Part shown: piece by piece, positions 10,245-22,326 of the stretch
Numbering within the stretch: position 1 is the stretch's first letter
Layout of the letters: each line of letters starts with the position of its first letter
Source of the DNA: Evernia prunastri
Taxonomy: Eukaryota > Ascomycota > Lecanoromycetes > Lecanorales > Parmeliaceae
NCBI GenBank assembly: GCA_003184365.1
Contig: NKYR01000105.1
Location: 62,001 to 126,000, forward strand
Direction: 5' to 3'
DNA length: 64,000 bases
Notes under the pieces: model-generated
The model's input: only the letters and a program-made list of their open reading frames with translations
Told to the model about the DNA's origin: nothing
The model's database searches: none
Program-made: the position numbers and the translations under genes

Positions 10245-12040
10245 CTAGTAGCCTAGACGTACGATGATCAGCACAAGCTCCCACCATTGTTGTGAGTACA
10301 ATTGGCTTACCACTTTGCTCTCTCCTCTTGTCGCCTCCATCATCTCCGCCACCATCGCTACTGGACACTGCTGCGGCTTTGATTCCCTGCTCATCACCTC
10401 TCAATTTCTCAAAATATGCTTTGATGTCGTCTGCCCCCACAGCTTGCCCGCTTTCGGCAAAGGGTTGTAAGAAGCTTTTGACTTTGTCCTTGAGGTGGTT
10501 ATAAACCATGACACCCTCTGCAAAACAGAAAGCAGCTATGTTAGCCCAAGTCCACATCATTCTCATACCAAATGACACCATCCGCACGTCATGGGGCAGA
10601 AGCACATACCAATGGCTCTGACCCGGTCCACGTTGCTCAGTGCCGCCTCGCCCATATCAAGTAGACTTGCAGTGCCTGCGCTCTGCCCACCTTCTTCTCC
10701 GCTTTCAGATATCGGGGGCTCATACGATTCTTCTTCTTCAAGCAGTTGAGGGTACTTGCTGAGGTTAGGGTAGCAACTCGGACATCGACAGAAGCGTTCT
10801 CGGAAACCCTCTTTCATAAATATGGATAATGACCCTGTGGGAGACTCCGGAAGATAATCGTGATATCTGGGAATGGTTTTGTTCTTCTTCGAGTTTGAGG
10901 ATTCCGATGAGTCGAGCGCAGCATCGTCGGCTGAGCGCTTCTTGCTATTGGTATCATTGTTCGCGACAGGTTGTAGTGATGGCGATCGTTTTGGCGGGTG
11001 ATCTTCACTCCCGCCGTTCTTATTGGTCCCATTGCTTGTCGGGTTCACGTCTGTCGACTCCTCACTAGCCTCAGCTTGGGCGGTGGTGTATTCAGCAAGG
11101 CGCCTGTGAAGAGTGTCAGGGAATTCGGACAAGGAAGCTTCCTTAAAGGACGTTACCTTTGCGCTTCTTCCTTTTGCTCGCTGGAATCCTTGGCGCTGCC
11201 TTCACTTTTTGATGCATAGACCGGAGGTAGGAACCCTGCCGTTCCTGCGTACTGTTTGATCCAAGGATTGACGTTCACGCACTTATAACAGATGAAGGCA
11301 TCGAAGTCATCTTCGCCAGGGAAGCCTGGCGGTAGTGGGTGGTCTGCATTTGCATTAATGGAACCATCATTCTCTGCGTTCCCTTCTTCTTTGGGCCGTG
11401 CCTGAGCCCGGGTCCAATCTCTCCCAAGGCCCACCACGCATTCTGGGTGCCACCAGTCTTCTCCGCAACCCCCGTCCTTTTCGCTCGCAAGGCCTAGACA
11501 CTGGAACATAGTACCCTTTTCTTCTTGCGCATTATAGAATTCCCCACATCCGCAGAATCGATTCTGTGAGTTTTGATTGTAGGTATTTTCTGCAGCGGGA
11601 GTCTGCGAGTGTACTGGGCCTTTCATCCCTGTCGCTGGATCTATGCGAAGCGTGCAAGGTGAAGTTGATGGTAGTCTCGTAGTGCCACAGTCGCAGGTGA
11701 AGTTGCGCCGATTGAAGAGCTCGACCAACGTGTGCTCCCCATGACATGCGATAGAGCAGGAATAGCAGACGGCTGCTGGAGTGAAAGGATCCGAAGGCGA
11801 GGCAGGTGACGGATTGCAAGTCAAGCAGGAGAACAGGTTCTGGCGAAGAGGACCTAAAGGCTGTGTGCAGTATTCGAATTTGTATGGCAAGGCTTCGCGC
11901 GCGTCGGCTTCGAGTTGAAGCTGGCTGTCGATAAAATCAGAGGCCGTTTGGGAGTGTTGTGAGGCCTCAGAAAGGCTATCTCTGTGCGCTTCACCCGTAA
12001 CACCATTCAATGGTTGGTCGACGCCCTGTGAATCTGCCAT
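10245..12040 (-). CDS. UBR7/mlo2-type E3 ubiquitin ligase (UBR box + PHD finger)
   Basis: Four exons: 12040-11157, 11103-10610, 10517-10311 and 10252-10245 (530 residues). The UBR-type zinc domain covers about residues 55-130, with a series of Cys/His pairs (FSCLTC, VCYSCSIACHGEH, CDCG). A PHD-like finger follows at about 160-255 (FCGCGEFYN, WWHPECVVGLG, FICYKC). A charged, disordered linker leads to a third conserved block with RFCRCPSCYPNL and, in the C terminus, AYFEKLRGDE. This domain order is that of UBR7 in animals and mlo2 in fission yeast, putative RING-less ubiquitin ligases linked to chromatin. The last intron has a strong donor (GTAAGC) and leaves an 8-nt coding exon giving a protein end of EQSGY. 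If that intron is not spliced, the frame instead continues to a stop at 10225. Divergent from MCM2, 340 bp away. Confidence 0.9.
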
Positions 12041-12380
12041 ATTTGAGCTGAATGATGCCTACTTGAATTGTGTCTTCGGACGGAGTCCGTTGTAGAGAGG
12101 CGCCAAGAACTAATCTACTACGGCGAGCGACAAGTTCTAGAACGTGTCAGAGTCGCGTAACGCGACGCGAACACCAAACCTTTGACAACTCCTCTCTCTT
12201 CTACCATCCAGAGTCCAAATCGACAGTCCCTCAAATCGAGCTCTTTCTTTTCGTCTACTTCCGCAAAGATTGATATCGAGGTATTCGTTTCCAATGAGGT
12301 ACTGCGTACCTCCCCAAGCCCCCGACTCTGCGTCTTGGACAAGGACTGACATTCTTTTTAGCTCACCACTCCGACCCAAC
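12041..12380. promoter_or_regulatory. Bidirectional promoter UBR7 / MCM2
   Basis: Only 340 bp separate the two start codons, so both promoters and 5' leaders must sit here. The striking element is the CGCG palindrome at 12153-12170. The MCM2-proximal half is pyrimidine-rich, as is common next to fungal start sites. Confidence 0.75.
12153..12170. promoter_or_regulatory. MCB-like CGCG palindrome (TCGCGTAACGCGACGCGA)
   Basis: A perfect inverted repeat, TCGCGT-A-ACGCGA, is followed directly by another CGCGA. ACGCG is the core of the Mbp1/MBF cell-cycle box that drives G1/S genes, including MCM genes, in yeasts. Its place about 210 bp before the MCM2 ATG fits that role. Factor binding is inferred. 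Confidence 0.55.
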
Positions 12381-15162
12381 ATGTCTGCCGCGAACAGGGG
12401 AGCCGTCGCTCGCAATGGGCGCAAGCGATCAAGGGAACCCGATGATGATGTTCCATCGTCGTCCGCTGCTCCGCCCTCAAGCCGTAAGTCAGATATTAGT
12501 GTCTAATAAAAGTTGATCACTGACAAGCTGCAGCTCCTCCATCTTCGCCACCGATGATGCCTCTTGACGATGAGGATGATGAAGGATTAGATCCGGACCG
12601 TGATCTCATTGGCGACATTGACGACGCAGATGAGATGGCAGAAGACGAGGATGGAATTGATTTATTCGCAGACAACTTTGAGCGAGACTACAAGGCGCGC
12701 GAAAACGATGCGTACGCAGGTGCAGACATTGATGACGAAGGCGATTACGAAGATCTCGATGTGGCGACCCGAAGACGACTTGAAGCTCGCCTGAACAAGC
12801 GGGATAGAGAATTGGCACGTCGACGCCGCATGCCAGCTGCGTTCTTGCAGGACGAAGATGAAGATGGGGAGATGGATCTTACAAGGCAGCCCAGACGAAG
12901 ACGACATCACTATGATGAAGAGCAAGAAGATGAAGACATGGGAGAGGACATCATGGACGAAGAGCTTTCCCTTGAGACTTTACAAGATGTCAAGGCTTCG
13001 AGCTTGACTGATTGGGTCGCTCTGCCGGCAGTATATCGATCCATATTCAGGGAGTTCAAATCCTTTCTCACCGAGTATACGGATGAAAATGGCACTTCAG
13101 TCTACGGAACTCGAGTGCGGACGTTGGGAGAAGTCAACGCAGAGTCTCTGGAAGTCTCATATGACCATCTTTCCGCCTCAAAGGCCATCCTGGCCTATTT
13201 CCTCGCCAATGCTCCAGCTGAGGTTCTCAAGATATTCGACCAGGTTGCTATGGATGTGACCCTGCTGCACTATCCAGACTACGAGCGCATACACTCCGAA
13301 ATCCATGTCCGTATATCAGACCTCCCGGTTCACTACACTCTTCGTCAACTTCGCCAGACGCATCTGAATTGTCTAGTGCGAGTTACTGGAGTTGTTACTC
13401 GACGAACTGGTGTCTTCCCGCAATTGAAGTACGTGAGATTCGATTGCACGAAATGCGGTGTCACATTGGGTCCTTTTCAACAAGAATCGAATGTCGAAGT
13501 CCGAATCTCGTACTGTCAGAATTGCCAATCTAGGGGCCCGTTCACCCTGAATTCCGAAAAGACAATTTACCGCAACTACCAGAAGCTCACGCTTCAAGAG
13601 TCGCCTGGTACCGTTCCAGCAGGCCGTCTCCCTCGACACCGAGAAGTAATCCTCCTTTGGGACCTGATTGACTCGGCTAAGCCAGGAGAAGAAATTGAAG
13701 TAACAGGCATTTACCGCAACAACTATGACGCCCAACTCAACAATCGCAACGGATTTCCAGTCTTCGCCACCATTCTCGAGGCAAATCACGTAGTGCAATC
13801 CCATGATCAGCTCGCTGGTTTCCGCCTCACTGAAGAAGACGAACGTGAGATCCGCACTTTGTCTCGAGATCCCCAAATCGTAGACAAGATCATCGCTTCT
13901 ATCGCCCCTAGCATTTACGGCCACACAGACATCAAGACAGCCGTCGCACTCTCCCTCTTCGGGGGCGTCAGCAAAGAAGCCCAGGGCAGGCACAAAATCC
14001 GCGGTGACATCAACATCCTTCTTCTCGGTGACCCGGGAACAGCGAAATCGCAAGTACTGAAATACATCGAAAAAACAGCTCACCGGGCCGTGTTCGCAAC
14101 AGGTCAAGGTGCTAGCGCTGTCGGTCTCACAGCCAGCGTACGCCGGGATCCATTAACGCAGGAATGGACACTCGAAGGTGGTGCCCTCGTTCTCGCAGAT
14201 CGCGGCACCTGTTTGATCGATGAGTTCGACAAAATGAACGATCAAGACCGCACTTCCATCCACGAAGCAATGGAACAGCAAACCATTTCCATCTCTAAAG
14301 CTGGAATCGTCACCACGCTACAAGCGCGCTGTGCCATTGTCGCTGCCGCCAATCCCATCGGCGGTAGATACAACAGCACGATCCCCTTCGCTCAAAACGT
14401 CGAACTGACCGAGCCCATTCTCTCACGTTTTGACATTCTCGTCGTGGTCCGCGATACCGTCGATCCAGCCGAAGACGAGCGCCTAGCCTCCTTCGTCGTC
14501 AACTCCCACGGCCGCGCTCACCCGTCCGCCAACTCCATCGACGCGAATCAGAACGCCATGGAGTCTGAACACGACACCGAAATGCGTGACCAGCAGATCA
14601 ACGGCGGAGAGCCGAAGCAGGAAGGAGAGATACCGCAGGAGTTGCTGAGGAAGTATATCCTGTATGCGAGGGAGAAGTGCAGGCCGAAGCTTTATCAGAT
14701 TGATCAGGACAAGGTGGCGAGACTATTTGCGGATATGAGGAGGGAGAGTTTGGCCACAGGGGCGTACCCTATCACCGTGAGTGCGCTCTGCCCTTTTCCC
14801 TCGGAACCATGAGTGCTGATCGAGTGTCACCTTAGGTCCGTCATCTGGAAGCCATCATGCGCATCAGCGAAGCTTTCTGCAAAATGCGGCTGTCCGAGTA
14901 CTGCACTTCGCAAGACGTCGACCGCGCTATCGCAGTGACGGTGGATTCGTTCGTCGGCGGGCAAAAGGTCAGCTGTAAGAAGGCATTGGCGAGGGCGTTT
15001 GCGAAGTATGTTCATTCTCCCCTCCTAACGCGATCAGTAAGGGAACAGAGGGTTGCTGACGACTCGGAAAGGTACACGCTTGCAAAGCCAGGCTCGCAGA
15101 GAGGTCAGAATGGGAGGAACGGTGTCAGGAGTGGGGCGCAGGCTACGGCTGTGATGGCTTAG
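12381..15162 (+). CDS. MCM2: DNA replication licensing helicase subunit MCM2
   Basis: Four exons: 12381-12483, 12534-14776, 14836-15005 and 15072-15162 (868 residues). Mcm2 is one of six subunits of the MCM2-7 replicative helicase and binds histone H3-H4 through its acidic N terminus. Seen here: an Asp/Glu-rich N-terminal 160 residues; a C4 zinc finger at about 338-364 (CTKC ... CQNC); Walker A GDPGTAKS at about 533-540; Walker B LIDEFDKM at about 594-601; and the arginine finger SRFD near 664. A winged-helix-like C-terminal part is split over the last exons. I chose the ATG at 12381 (MSAANRG) because the following Arg/Ser-rich peptide reads straight into the acidic region; an in-frame upstream Met at 12291 is possible. 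Expression is probably G1/S-linked through the CGCG element upstream. Confidence 0.97.
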
Positions 15163-15482
15163 TCTTTGTATGCCTACGAATAGGAGACCGGCATCTTTCG
15201 CTGGGCTATGGCTTTTGTCCACACGATGGTTGTTGTTGAGGAGCAAAGCAGACTAGTAAGGAAAATGATACCGGCTTGCACTGGAGTCATTGTCTCGGGC
15301 GTTCGCGGTGCTTCCATGTATAAAAACCGTATGATATAGTGCAGCATCATATTAACAACGAATTCCAATGTCGCTTGTCCAATTCATCTCAGTAAGAATC
15401 AGCGCCCTATCCAGCAGTCGTATCTGTCTCAAGCGGAAAAGCCCACCTGTATTCTCTATACACGCATCGACCCCAACCCCCT
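15163..15482. other. Convergent 3' flanks of MCM2 and esterase
   Basis: A 320-bp tail-to-tail gap. It holds 3' untranslated sequence and no recognisable element. Confidence 0.6.
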
Positions 15483-16718
15483 TCAAGTCCGCGAAGCAAC
15501 AAAGCTCCTGATAGCCGCATCCTGCTTCCCTCCCTGCCCAAACACGGACAGCACAGGCCTATCATGGAACTCCCCCTCCGCAATCACCACCGTCACCCCA
15601 GAATGCACCGCCTGGAACCGCTTCCCCAGTTCCCGAATCACATCCACCAGGATTTCGTCAGCGCCCCCCACGATCAGACACTCCTTCAGCACGCCCTCCA
15701 GCCCCGCCCACCACCCTTCGTCCGCGGCCAACGGCTCATTGTACCCGTCACGCTTCTTCCCGCCCAGGAACGACTCGCTCCACATGTTGCCCGCGTATCT
15801 CGACACGATGTCCTTCTTCGCGTTGGTTTTGCCGCTCGGCCAGTGGAAGCCGAAACTCGCCCACGGCGCCAGCAGGATGGCGGCGCAGAGCTTCGCGCCG
15901 GCGGGGAAGGTCAACGGCTCGATTTCGGGGTGCGGGTGTAGCAGGTGGGACAGGACGCCGACGGCCAGGTTCGCGCCTGCGGAGTCGCCGCCGATGATGA
16001 CGTCTTCGGGGCGGTGGTGCAGGGTGGTGAGGACGTGGCGGAGGAGCGAGACGGCTTGTTGGAGCTGGTGCGGGTAGACGCCGTGCGGGGCGAGGGTGTA
16101 GGAGAGCATGAGGGCGGAGACGGAGGGGGAGGTCAGGGAGGAGAGGAAGGTGATATGACCGGGGTCTACCGGGAGGTTGTAGCCGCCGCCTGAGGGAGAG
16201 GGGTGTGTGCGTTAGCCGGGGGTTCGGAAGGGTTTGCCATTGGGAAGGAGTGTACCATGGAACCAGAGTATCACTTTCTCGGCGGACGGATCACCGAACC
16301 AGTATGCTTTGGTCCCGTCTCGGAGGGTCTCATCTTTGGGAGTGAAGCCGTGCTTTTTGGCAAATGCTGGGTATGCTTCATCGAGATCGATGGCGATGTA
16401 CCTGTACCAAATGTTTCAATCAATCGTCCTTCTTGGATGAATGGAGCGGTATGGGGGAGGTCTCACTGTTGATGCCGAATCGTCGTGTGTTTCGTGAAGG
16501 CCCTCATCATAGCAAACTTGACATGGTTACCGTATTTCGCGGACCCAGATTTTCCTCTGAACAGCGCTGTGAAGCTGGTAATCAGGCCAACGCCCACTGG
16601 GCCTGATTAGTACAGATGTTCCTGTTAAGGGTGCATGAGTCGACGAACGAGTGCGAAGAATGCCGAGGATCAATGTCACTATTTCGAGCAGCGAGAGCTG
16701 GGGTCTTGTGACGGCCAT
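15483..16718 (-). CDS. Alpha/beta hydrolase, HSL (hormone-sensitive lipase) family esterase
   Basis: Four exons: 16718-16649, 16596-16467, 16401-16256 and 16189-15483 (350 residues); every junction keeps the frame. The oxyanion-hole motif HGGG is at residues 115-118, formed exactly across intron 3, and the nucleophile motif GDSAG has Ser185. The Asp of GGADEILVD and the His of GEFHDRP complete the likely triad. A hydrophobic stretch near residues 10-40 may be a membrane anchor. The N-terminal anchor and layout resemble fungal SAY1-like steryl acetyl hydrolases, which deacetylate sterols and some xenobiotics in the ER. A plain short-chain ester hydrolase is an equal alternative. The first intron uses donor GTTCGT with branch ACTAATC. 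Confidence 0.87.
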
Positions 16719-17644
16719 GATGCGATTTGTATGTATATATATATATAGACGAAATAACAATGTTCAAGTCATGCACAGGAACGAAGAGCGGTCTATGCGT
16801 GCTCTGGATAGAGTACAAGAACCGTATATATGAACAGGACAACAGTGATAATGGGTTATCAATTCATGTCTAGATACGAGTTGTAACTTGTAAGCTTGAG
16901 GATTGCGGTAGATAGGGTCGGCAAGGACTTTGAAGAGGATTTCGACGACTTATAAGACTATCAAGGTCCACGCTGAGTGCTGATCTTTTGTTATAATCAT
17001 AATATATGAGATATCTGTGCGTAAATTTCTCTGATGGATCTTGGGTGACGCTGATGTTGTTGCAGGGGCTATCATTGGCTTAATGACGGGGCTAACGTGG
17101 TTGCGCGGGCTGCTATTGACCGACTGAAGACTTATACATCTTTATGTTTGTTTCTGAAGACTTTCAAAACGCACATGAAGCTTCAGCCAAGATCATAGTA
17201 GAGTAGTATGAGGTGGAAAAGTTAACCGTATGTAGGCAATGCTATGGGACCCGATCTTACATCGTGCATAATTGCTAAGATAAACCTTTTGCCGAGGCAC
17301 TCGAGGAACCGAGGTTATTTCATGGTTTGTGAATGATCCAACATTTTCAGACGACGGCAAAGGAGAAGATAGCTCCACACCGCATCATGAAAGAACAAGA
17401 CTAGAATACTCGAACTCCCGTTCCGGAGCAATTGTGCTTGTTAACATAGAAAGAGCGACTTGTTTGGCTCCCTTCGTGTCAGACACCTCGAGCATCGACA
17501 ATATGTTTCCATGCCGTACACACACAGAGCGATTACATATATTCTACAAAAGCCTCGGCAAAAAGAAAGGTGCCTTCTCAAATGCAGACGCTACAAACAT
17601 CCACCGAACGATGAAGCACAAGGACCACCGGAACGCTCGCTCAC
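16719..17644. other. Intergenic, esterase promoter and bZIP 3' flank
   Basis: A short TA run (16733-16747) and small open frames without recognisable product. I see no RNA gene. Confidence 0.5.
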
Positions 17645-19234
17645 TCACGAATTCCTCCTTCTATTATCCGGCTTAATTGTACATGTCTCGGCCAAGCTTG
17701 GATGAGCCTTTGCAAACGCCGGCCCCAAAGTCCAGTTCTTCAGATCTCGTATGTGCGTTTCAAAGACCGGATTAATAAAGAGTTCTTCTGTTCCTTCCTT
17801 AGAAAGTAAAGTATCGGGTGCTTCATAAGTCCAATTGAGTGACAAGGTCGTTGTATACGGGATGAAGAAGTCGTCGAAGTGAACGTTTGGGTATATCTGC
17901 ACCAGCTTGTCTCGCATGCGAGGCCAAGGCAGATAGTCTACCCAAGCGGGATGCGCGCTGAAAAGCTGAGAAGGCCGAGGGGTAACCCATTCAGGCAGCC
18001 GGTCGTAATTTTCTTGCGTGGGTGAGATTTGCCATCGCATGATGAGAAACATTATGTATCTGCAAGAATTAGCGTACTCGTCTCAAGACAGCCTTAGACA
18101 CTTCCGGGAGCTGGTTTGAGCTTACAATACTCCGACCTGTTCCGGAAGGGTAGACAAATCAGGGAAAGTGCTCAACATGTCAGTGAACATCTTCGACAAT
18201 GGATGCGAGGTCAAGCTGCGTTGGGGCTTGAGTAGGGACACCACGCTCGGATATGCTGGTCCTACGAGCTCTCTGTTCGGCATACCTTCGATTGCTCTTT
18301 GCCGTCGTTCACCCAGGAAGTCTAATAGTAGGCCATCCAACGGGCATGTACGAATATTTCGGACAGGCACTGAGCATGCAAACATCTGGTTTCCGTAGTC
18401 ATCACGAGCATTGTGATTCGGACTCAGCGGGTTCATCGGAAGGGTCGAGGAATGTGGCAGCGACTGTGCGCTGTCACTCTCGTACTGCTGTAGCCTATCG
18501 CGTTTCTCTTGCATGCCTTGTAACATAGATCCAACGTCAAGTTTTTCATCTGAGGATCGAGACTGCAGTCCGTGGGAGACGTTAGGCTGCCGCCGTTCAA
18601 GTGCATTGACCGGTGCGAACGGATTTGGTTGTGAAGCGTATGTTGCCTGCGAGCTAAGAGGTGGTGTATGCCTCTGAGCCTGATGGGGAGAACCGGTATA
18701 GGTAGAAGAAGTCGATGCACCGCTAGGGACATTGTTGTAAGCGGAAGCCTGTGGGCTGATTGGGAGCCCATGGCATGGAGTTGGAGTAGATTCTAGAGGG
18801 ATGATCCATCAGCTGCAGCTTTCTCAGATGTCCTGGGAGCCTTCACCATGGATCTTATTTCCTGCGATTATCGGCTGTATGATACCAATGATAGAGTTCA
18901 ATCTCTTCTTGATCTCTTCATTCTCAGCTTCCACCAGCTCCTTCTGCCGTACAGCATGTTGAAGCTCCCGATATGGTTGCTGTGAAGTCAACTCCAGTAT
19001 TCTTCTCTCCAAGCTCTCGATTTGGCCCTTCGTTCTCTCCCGGATTGCTCTTTGAGCATCTCTGTCATTTGCCCGCTTCTTAGTGAGTTGCTCAGGAGTG
19101 AGGTTTGCTACACCTCGCCCGGAGGTCGATGTCCGTCTCTTCTTGCTAGAACTTTGCGGGATTGTAGGAGAGTTGACGGGAATGCTGTTGGAATTTTGCC
19201 CAGGGTACTGCCGAGTGCCAGGCTCGGTATCCAT
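17645..19234 (-). CDS. bZIP transcription factor with C-terminal DUF3425
   Basis: Three exons: 19234-18847, 18792-18126 and 18059-17645 (489 residues). The basic region lies at about residues 51-68 (KKRANDRDAQRAIRERTK), followed by a leucine-zipper heptad region to about 115. A Ser/Pro/Gln-rich middle comes next. The C-terminal half carries the helical DUF3425-type domain, with CPLDGLLLDFL near its start and QISPTQENYDRLPEW and RPSQLFSAHPAWVDYLPWP later. These factors bind DNA as dimers; many are regulators of stress response or secondary metabolism in filamentous fungi. The targets are not readable here and no cluster is adjacent. Both introns have normal signals (GTGAAG...CTCTAG and GTAAGC...TTGCAG). 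Confidence 0.93.
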
Positions 19235-19584
19235 TCAAATTGGGTTCGAGACCGGCTTAAGGCCCTTACGCGACGGACAGTGGTGCTGACGTTTGTCACT
19301 GACTCTGTTTCCCGTCGGTTTGCTGCACGCATTGAGTCAGGTCGGCCCTACTGCATGGCGCTAGCGCTTTGCGACTCAATCGGAGACTTCTCCTACCAAA
19401 TCCCTCGGCTTTCATTTCTTTTGGTTCGCTTAAATGATATAAATTCACTCTATGGTCAGAGCTCTAACAAAGATCTAATCACGTTGCCTTCAGCATATAC
19501 AAGCTTCAGCATGTACAAGTAGGTATGTACATCAGATCTGGCCCAACAACGCCTCGCTATGCATCACGCAATCTAATTCACGGT
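19235..19584. other. Promoter of bZIP gene and RIB1 3' flank
   Basis: A 350-bp gap. It must hold the bZIP promoter; no clear binding site stands out. Confidence 0.5.
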
Positions 19585-20643
19585 TCATCCAAGCATATGT
19601 CCCATCTTACCTATCTTAGTTCGTAGATAACCTTCGATCTCCTCGCTATGTATACCTTTCTTTCCGCCCGTCTTCCAAGCCAGAGGCACCATGGCCACTC
19701 TCTCTTTGACAATAACCTCCCGGTTAGGGCCTTCTACTGCCCGTACTTTGTCCGGATTGTTCGTAAGCAGCTTTATGCCTGAATCCCCGCCAAATCCGAG
19801 ATCTAGCAGCATCGCAGTGGCAAGCCCATAGCTTCTCGCATCTGCTGGATGTCGTAACATGAGGTTGGCTTCGACAGTATCCCATCCAAGATCTTGTACG
19901 TTGTAGGCTTTTAGCTTCTCCATTAGACCAATCCCTCGACCTTCTTGACGTAAATATACAATGACGCCACCGGGCGATGAAGGTAGAGACATGAGCCGGG
20001 CAGCCTCGTCGAGTTGCTCTCCACAATCGCATCGTGCAGACCATGCTGTCTCTCCAGTATAGCATTCTGAGTGTATCCTAACCAGAGGCGATGATTGGAT
20101 GACTTGAGCTTCCGGCATAGAGGCAGACGGGTGTGTTTCTGGATCAATTCGACTAGATATTCTTCCTGGATGAAGCCTGCCGGTGTACGCGCCTCTTATC
20201 ATGCGATCCATTTCTGTTTCGCCAGGCCTTGGCGCATCCAACGATCTTGACCGTATATTATTCCCAAACACAATGGCCAAATGCTCTTTATCATCCACGT
20301 TGTTCTGATACAAATGCAAGAACATTTCCGCACCTGTCACGGTGGGTATTCTTGCGCGGACAACGCAATTGACGTCTGGAAGTGTGTCGAGAAGCTTTGG
20401 CGGTCTTCGAGTTTCGGTATCAATCGGAATTGAGCGGGGTTCTTTGTGACTTGTTGGCGTCCTTGTACCCGGGGTAGATGGAGGGGTGAATGCTGGACTG
20501 ACGAGGTTTGGAGGGGGTGGCGTTTCGTATTTGCCATTGTCGAGGTCGAGCTCCGAAACATCTTTACTATTCGATGGTCCAGAGGAGTATACCGGAGAGG
20601 CGTGAGAGGGTAAGTCTCGCATTAAACCGGTCAGAGCAGGCAT
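19585..20643 (-). CDS. RIB1: GTP cyclohydrolase II (riboflavin synthesis)
   Basis: A single exon of 352 residues. The enzyme opens GTP to 2,5-diamino-6-ribosylamino-pyrimidinone phosphate, formate and pyrophosphate, the first step of the riboflavin path, in the cytosol. Zinc ligands are Cys194 in [10 protein letters not shown] and Cys205/Cys207 in RCDCGEQL. The GTP-binding/catalytic loop is [11 protein letters not shown] (about 230-240), and LLTNNP near the C terminus is also conserved. The N-terminal 85 residues are Pro/Ser/Thr-rich and not part of the catalytic fold; fungal homologues often have such an extension. The C terminus carries KTGGKKG and a short basic tail. There is no fused RibB domain, in keeping with fungal RIB1. 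Confidence 0.96.
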   Translation of the reverse strand: MPALTGLMRDLPSHASPVYSSGPSNSKDVSELDLDNGKYETPPPPNLVSPAFTPPSTPGTRTPTSHKEPRSIPIDTETRRPPKLLDTLPDVNCVVRARIPTVTGAEMFLHLYQNNVDDKEHLAIVFGNNIRSRSLDAPRPGETEMDRMIRGAYTGRLHPGRISSRIDPETHPSASMPEAQVIQSSPLVRIHSECYTGETAWSARCDCGEQLDEAARLMSLPSSPGGVIVYLRQEGRGIGLMEKLKAYNVQDLGWDTVEANLMLRHPADARSYGLATAMLLDLGFGGDSGIKLLTNNPDKVRAVEGPNREVIVKERVAMVPLAWKTGGKKGIHSEEIEGYLRTKIGKMGHMLG

Positions 20644-22326
20644 CTCATTTTAATTCGGGGGCTTCTCGTGGAACGAATGCTTTCTTTGGGACAACAACGA
20701 GAGCGAGAATGAGATGCGGAGACTCGGCGGGGAATCTTGACTTGACCGCCCGGCCATCCATGACAAAGCACCTCACAAAATCCTAGTGCACCATCAAGGC
20801 CTCGTTCATCATTTCTTTCCCCTTCTCATCTTACTTTTCAGAGCACGGATCTACATTCTAGAATAGGTAGTTCTATCTGCCCACAGTATCAAAGCCTGGT
20901 AAAGTTTCAGTATCTGCTCCTTCGTCACCACTGTTCCAGGACAAAATGCGGAGTTCAACCAGCCCTCTGTCGCCGGAATATGTGCCGCCTATCTATTCCC
21001 TAGTGTCAGATAACTCTCAGTATTTCCGCGGCAATAGATACATAACATCACTTTTCTCTCGTATCAAGAGTCTTGCCTTCTTGCCTCACGCATGCAAGCC
21101 TTGACTGCCTAAGTCTTTCGCCAATGGTCAATGGCTGCTGACCCCATACATAGGTCTGTCATTCGGATCTCGACGTTGAGCACATTCTTTGAAGCACATA
21201 ACCATTTGAGTCGCATCTATAGCAAGCGTGGTTCATGCAGACAGCATCTCACCGACAGACACCTCGTTTCCGACGGGATCCTTATGCAGGAAAACTGGTG
21301 CCTTGAAGCGAGAGTACTCTACAGTAAGAACATGAGTCTGTCATTGATAATATCCAGGGAAGGCGCTGTAAGCTCAATCCTCAAGTATGATATCTGACTG
21401 TGGGCATTCTCTTTGACTATGCTTTCTTCGATGCAAGGCTTAGTTCAAGCTTGCATTTTCTCCAATGCCATTCAAGAGATAGAGCTCTTCACAGTCCGTA
21501 CTGCTCTGATGGCTCTCGTGGTGTTAATATTACCACGGCCTGTGGCCCAGCTCCAATCATTACCGAAGTCTCAACCTTTTGTCGAGTCTCTTTGGCTTTC
21601 TACATTTTGAAAGACAAGTCTCATCTTATTGTCCTGCGATTTGGGACACCAAACTTTGCGTTCTCGTCTCTTTTCGTGCAGTCAAGTTCTCTTATATCTG
21701 CGACCGCAGCGTTCTTGAAGTTAAAACAACCCGGCAGGGAGTGCGGTTGAGGTGGCTATGCAAAGCACCCAAAAACTTGCAATCGAAAGTGTACGAAACA
21801 GGATTTAAGCATCAAGAACGAAGGGAAAGAAATCAAGGGAGAAAGGAAAAGAATAGAGATAGATGAACAGCCGTTTCATCCGGGTGTGAGTCCCTAGCGT
21901 TCGTGCTGCAAGTTTGCTTGAAAGCCTGCAATGGAGACCTAGATTTGTTCTAGAGGTCACGTTCTCTATCAGATCCTTTCAAGAAAAAGCTTCCTCTTTT
22001 GGCACCATGATAAAACAGACAAAACACCGACCCCAAAGCAGAGTATTGCAATCCCAGCCGACGATGGGTTCCAGTCAATTCCCCTGGTTGCTTCCCATTT
22101 TGCCATACTGGCGAAGTCCATGTGGCATATGTCCTCCAAGCAAAATCGTTGACTAACCAAGTGCCTCAATCGAATGACCCTCGCCATGGCTAATGCAGTT
22201 CAACGAGGCTTGCAGGCCTGTGCCTAAGAAAGTGGAATCCCAAGCCAAACCCTCTCCCATTTTAAGATACGCGATTACTACAGTTTCCGACACATCAACC
22301 AACATATCCTCAGCGTCACTCCGGCT
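20644..22326. other. Intergenic, no gene recognised
   Basis: About 1.7 kb upstream of RIB1. There are short plus-strand frames (for example 21400-21750) with no recognisable content, and a purine-rich stretch near 21816-21860. I see no tRNA or repeat. Confidence 0.45.

Noticed and set aside
13373..14107. 244-codon minus-strand frame opposite MCM2
   Set aside because: A shadow of the MCM2 exon; no independent protein features.
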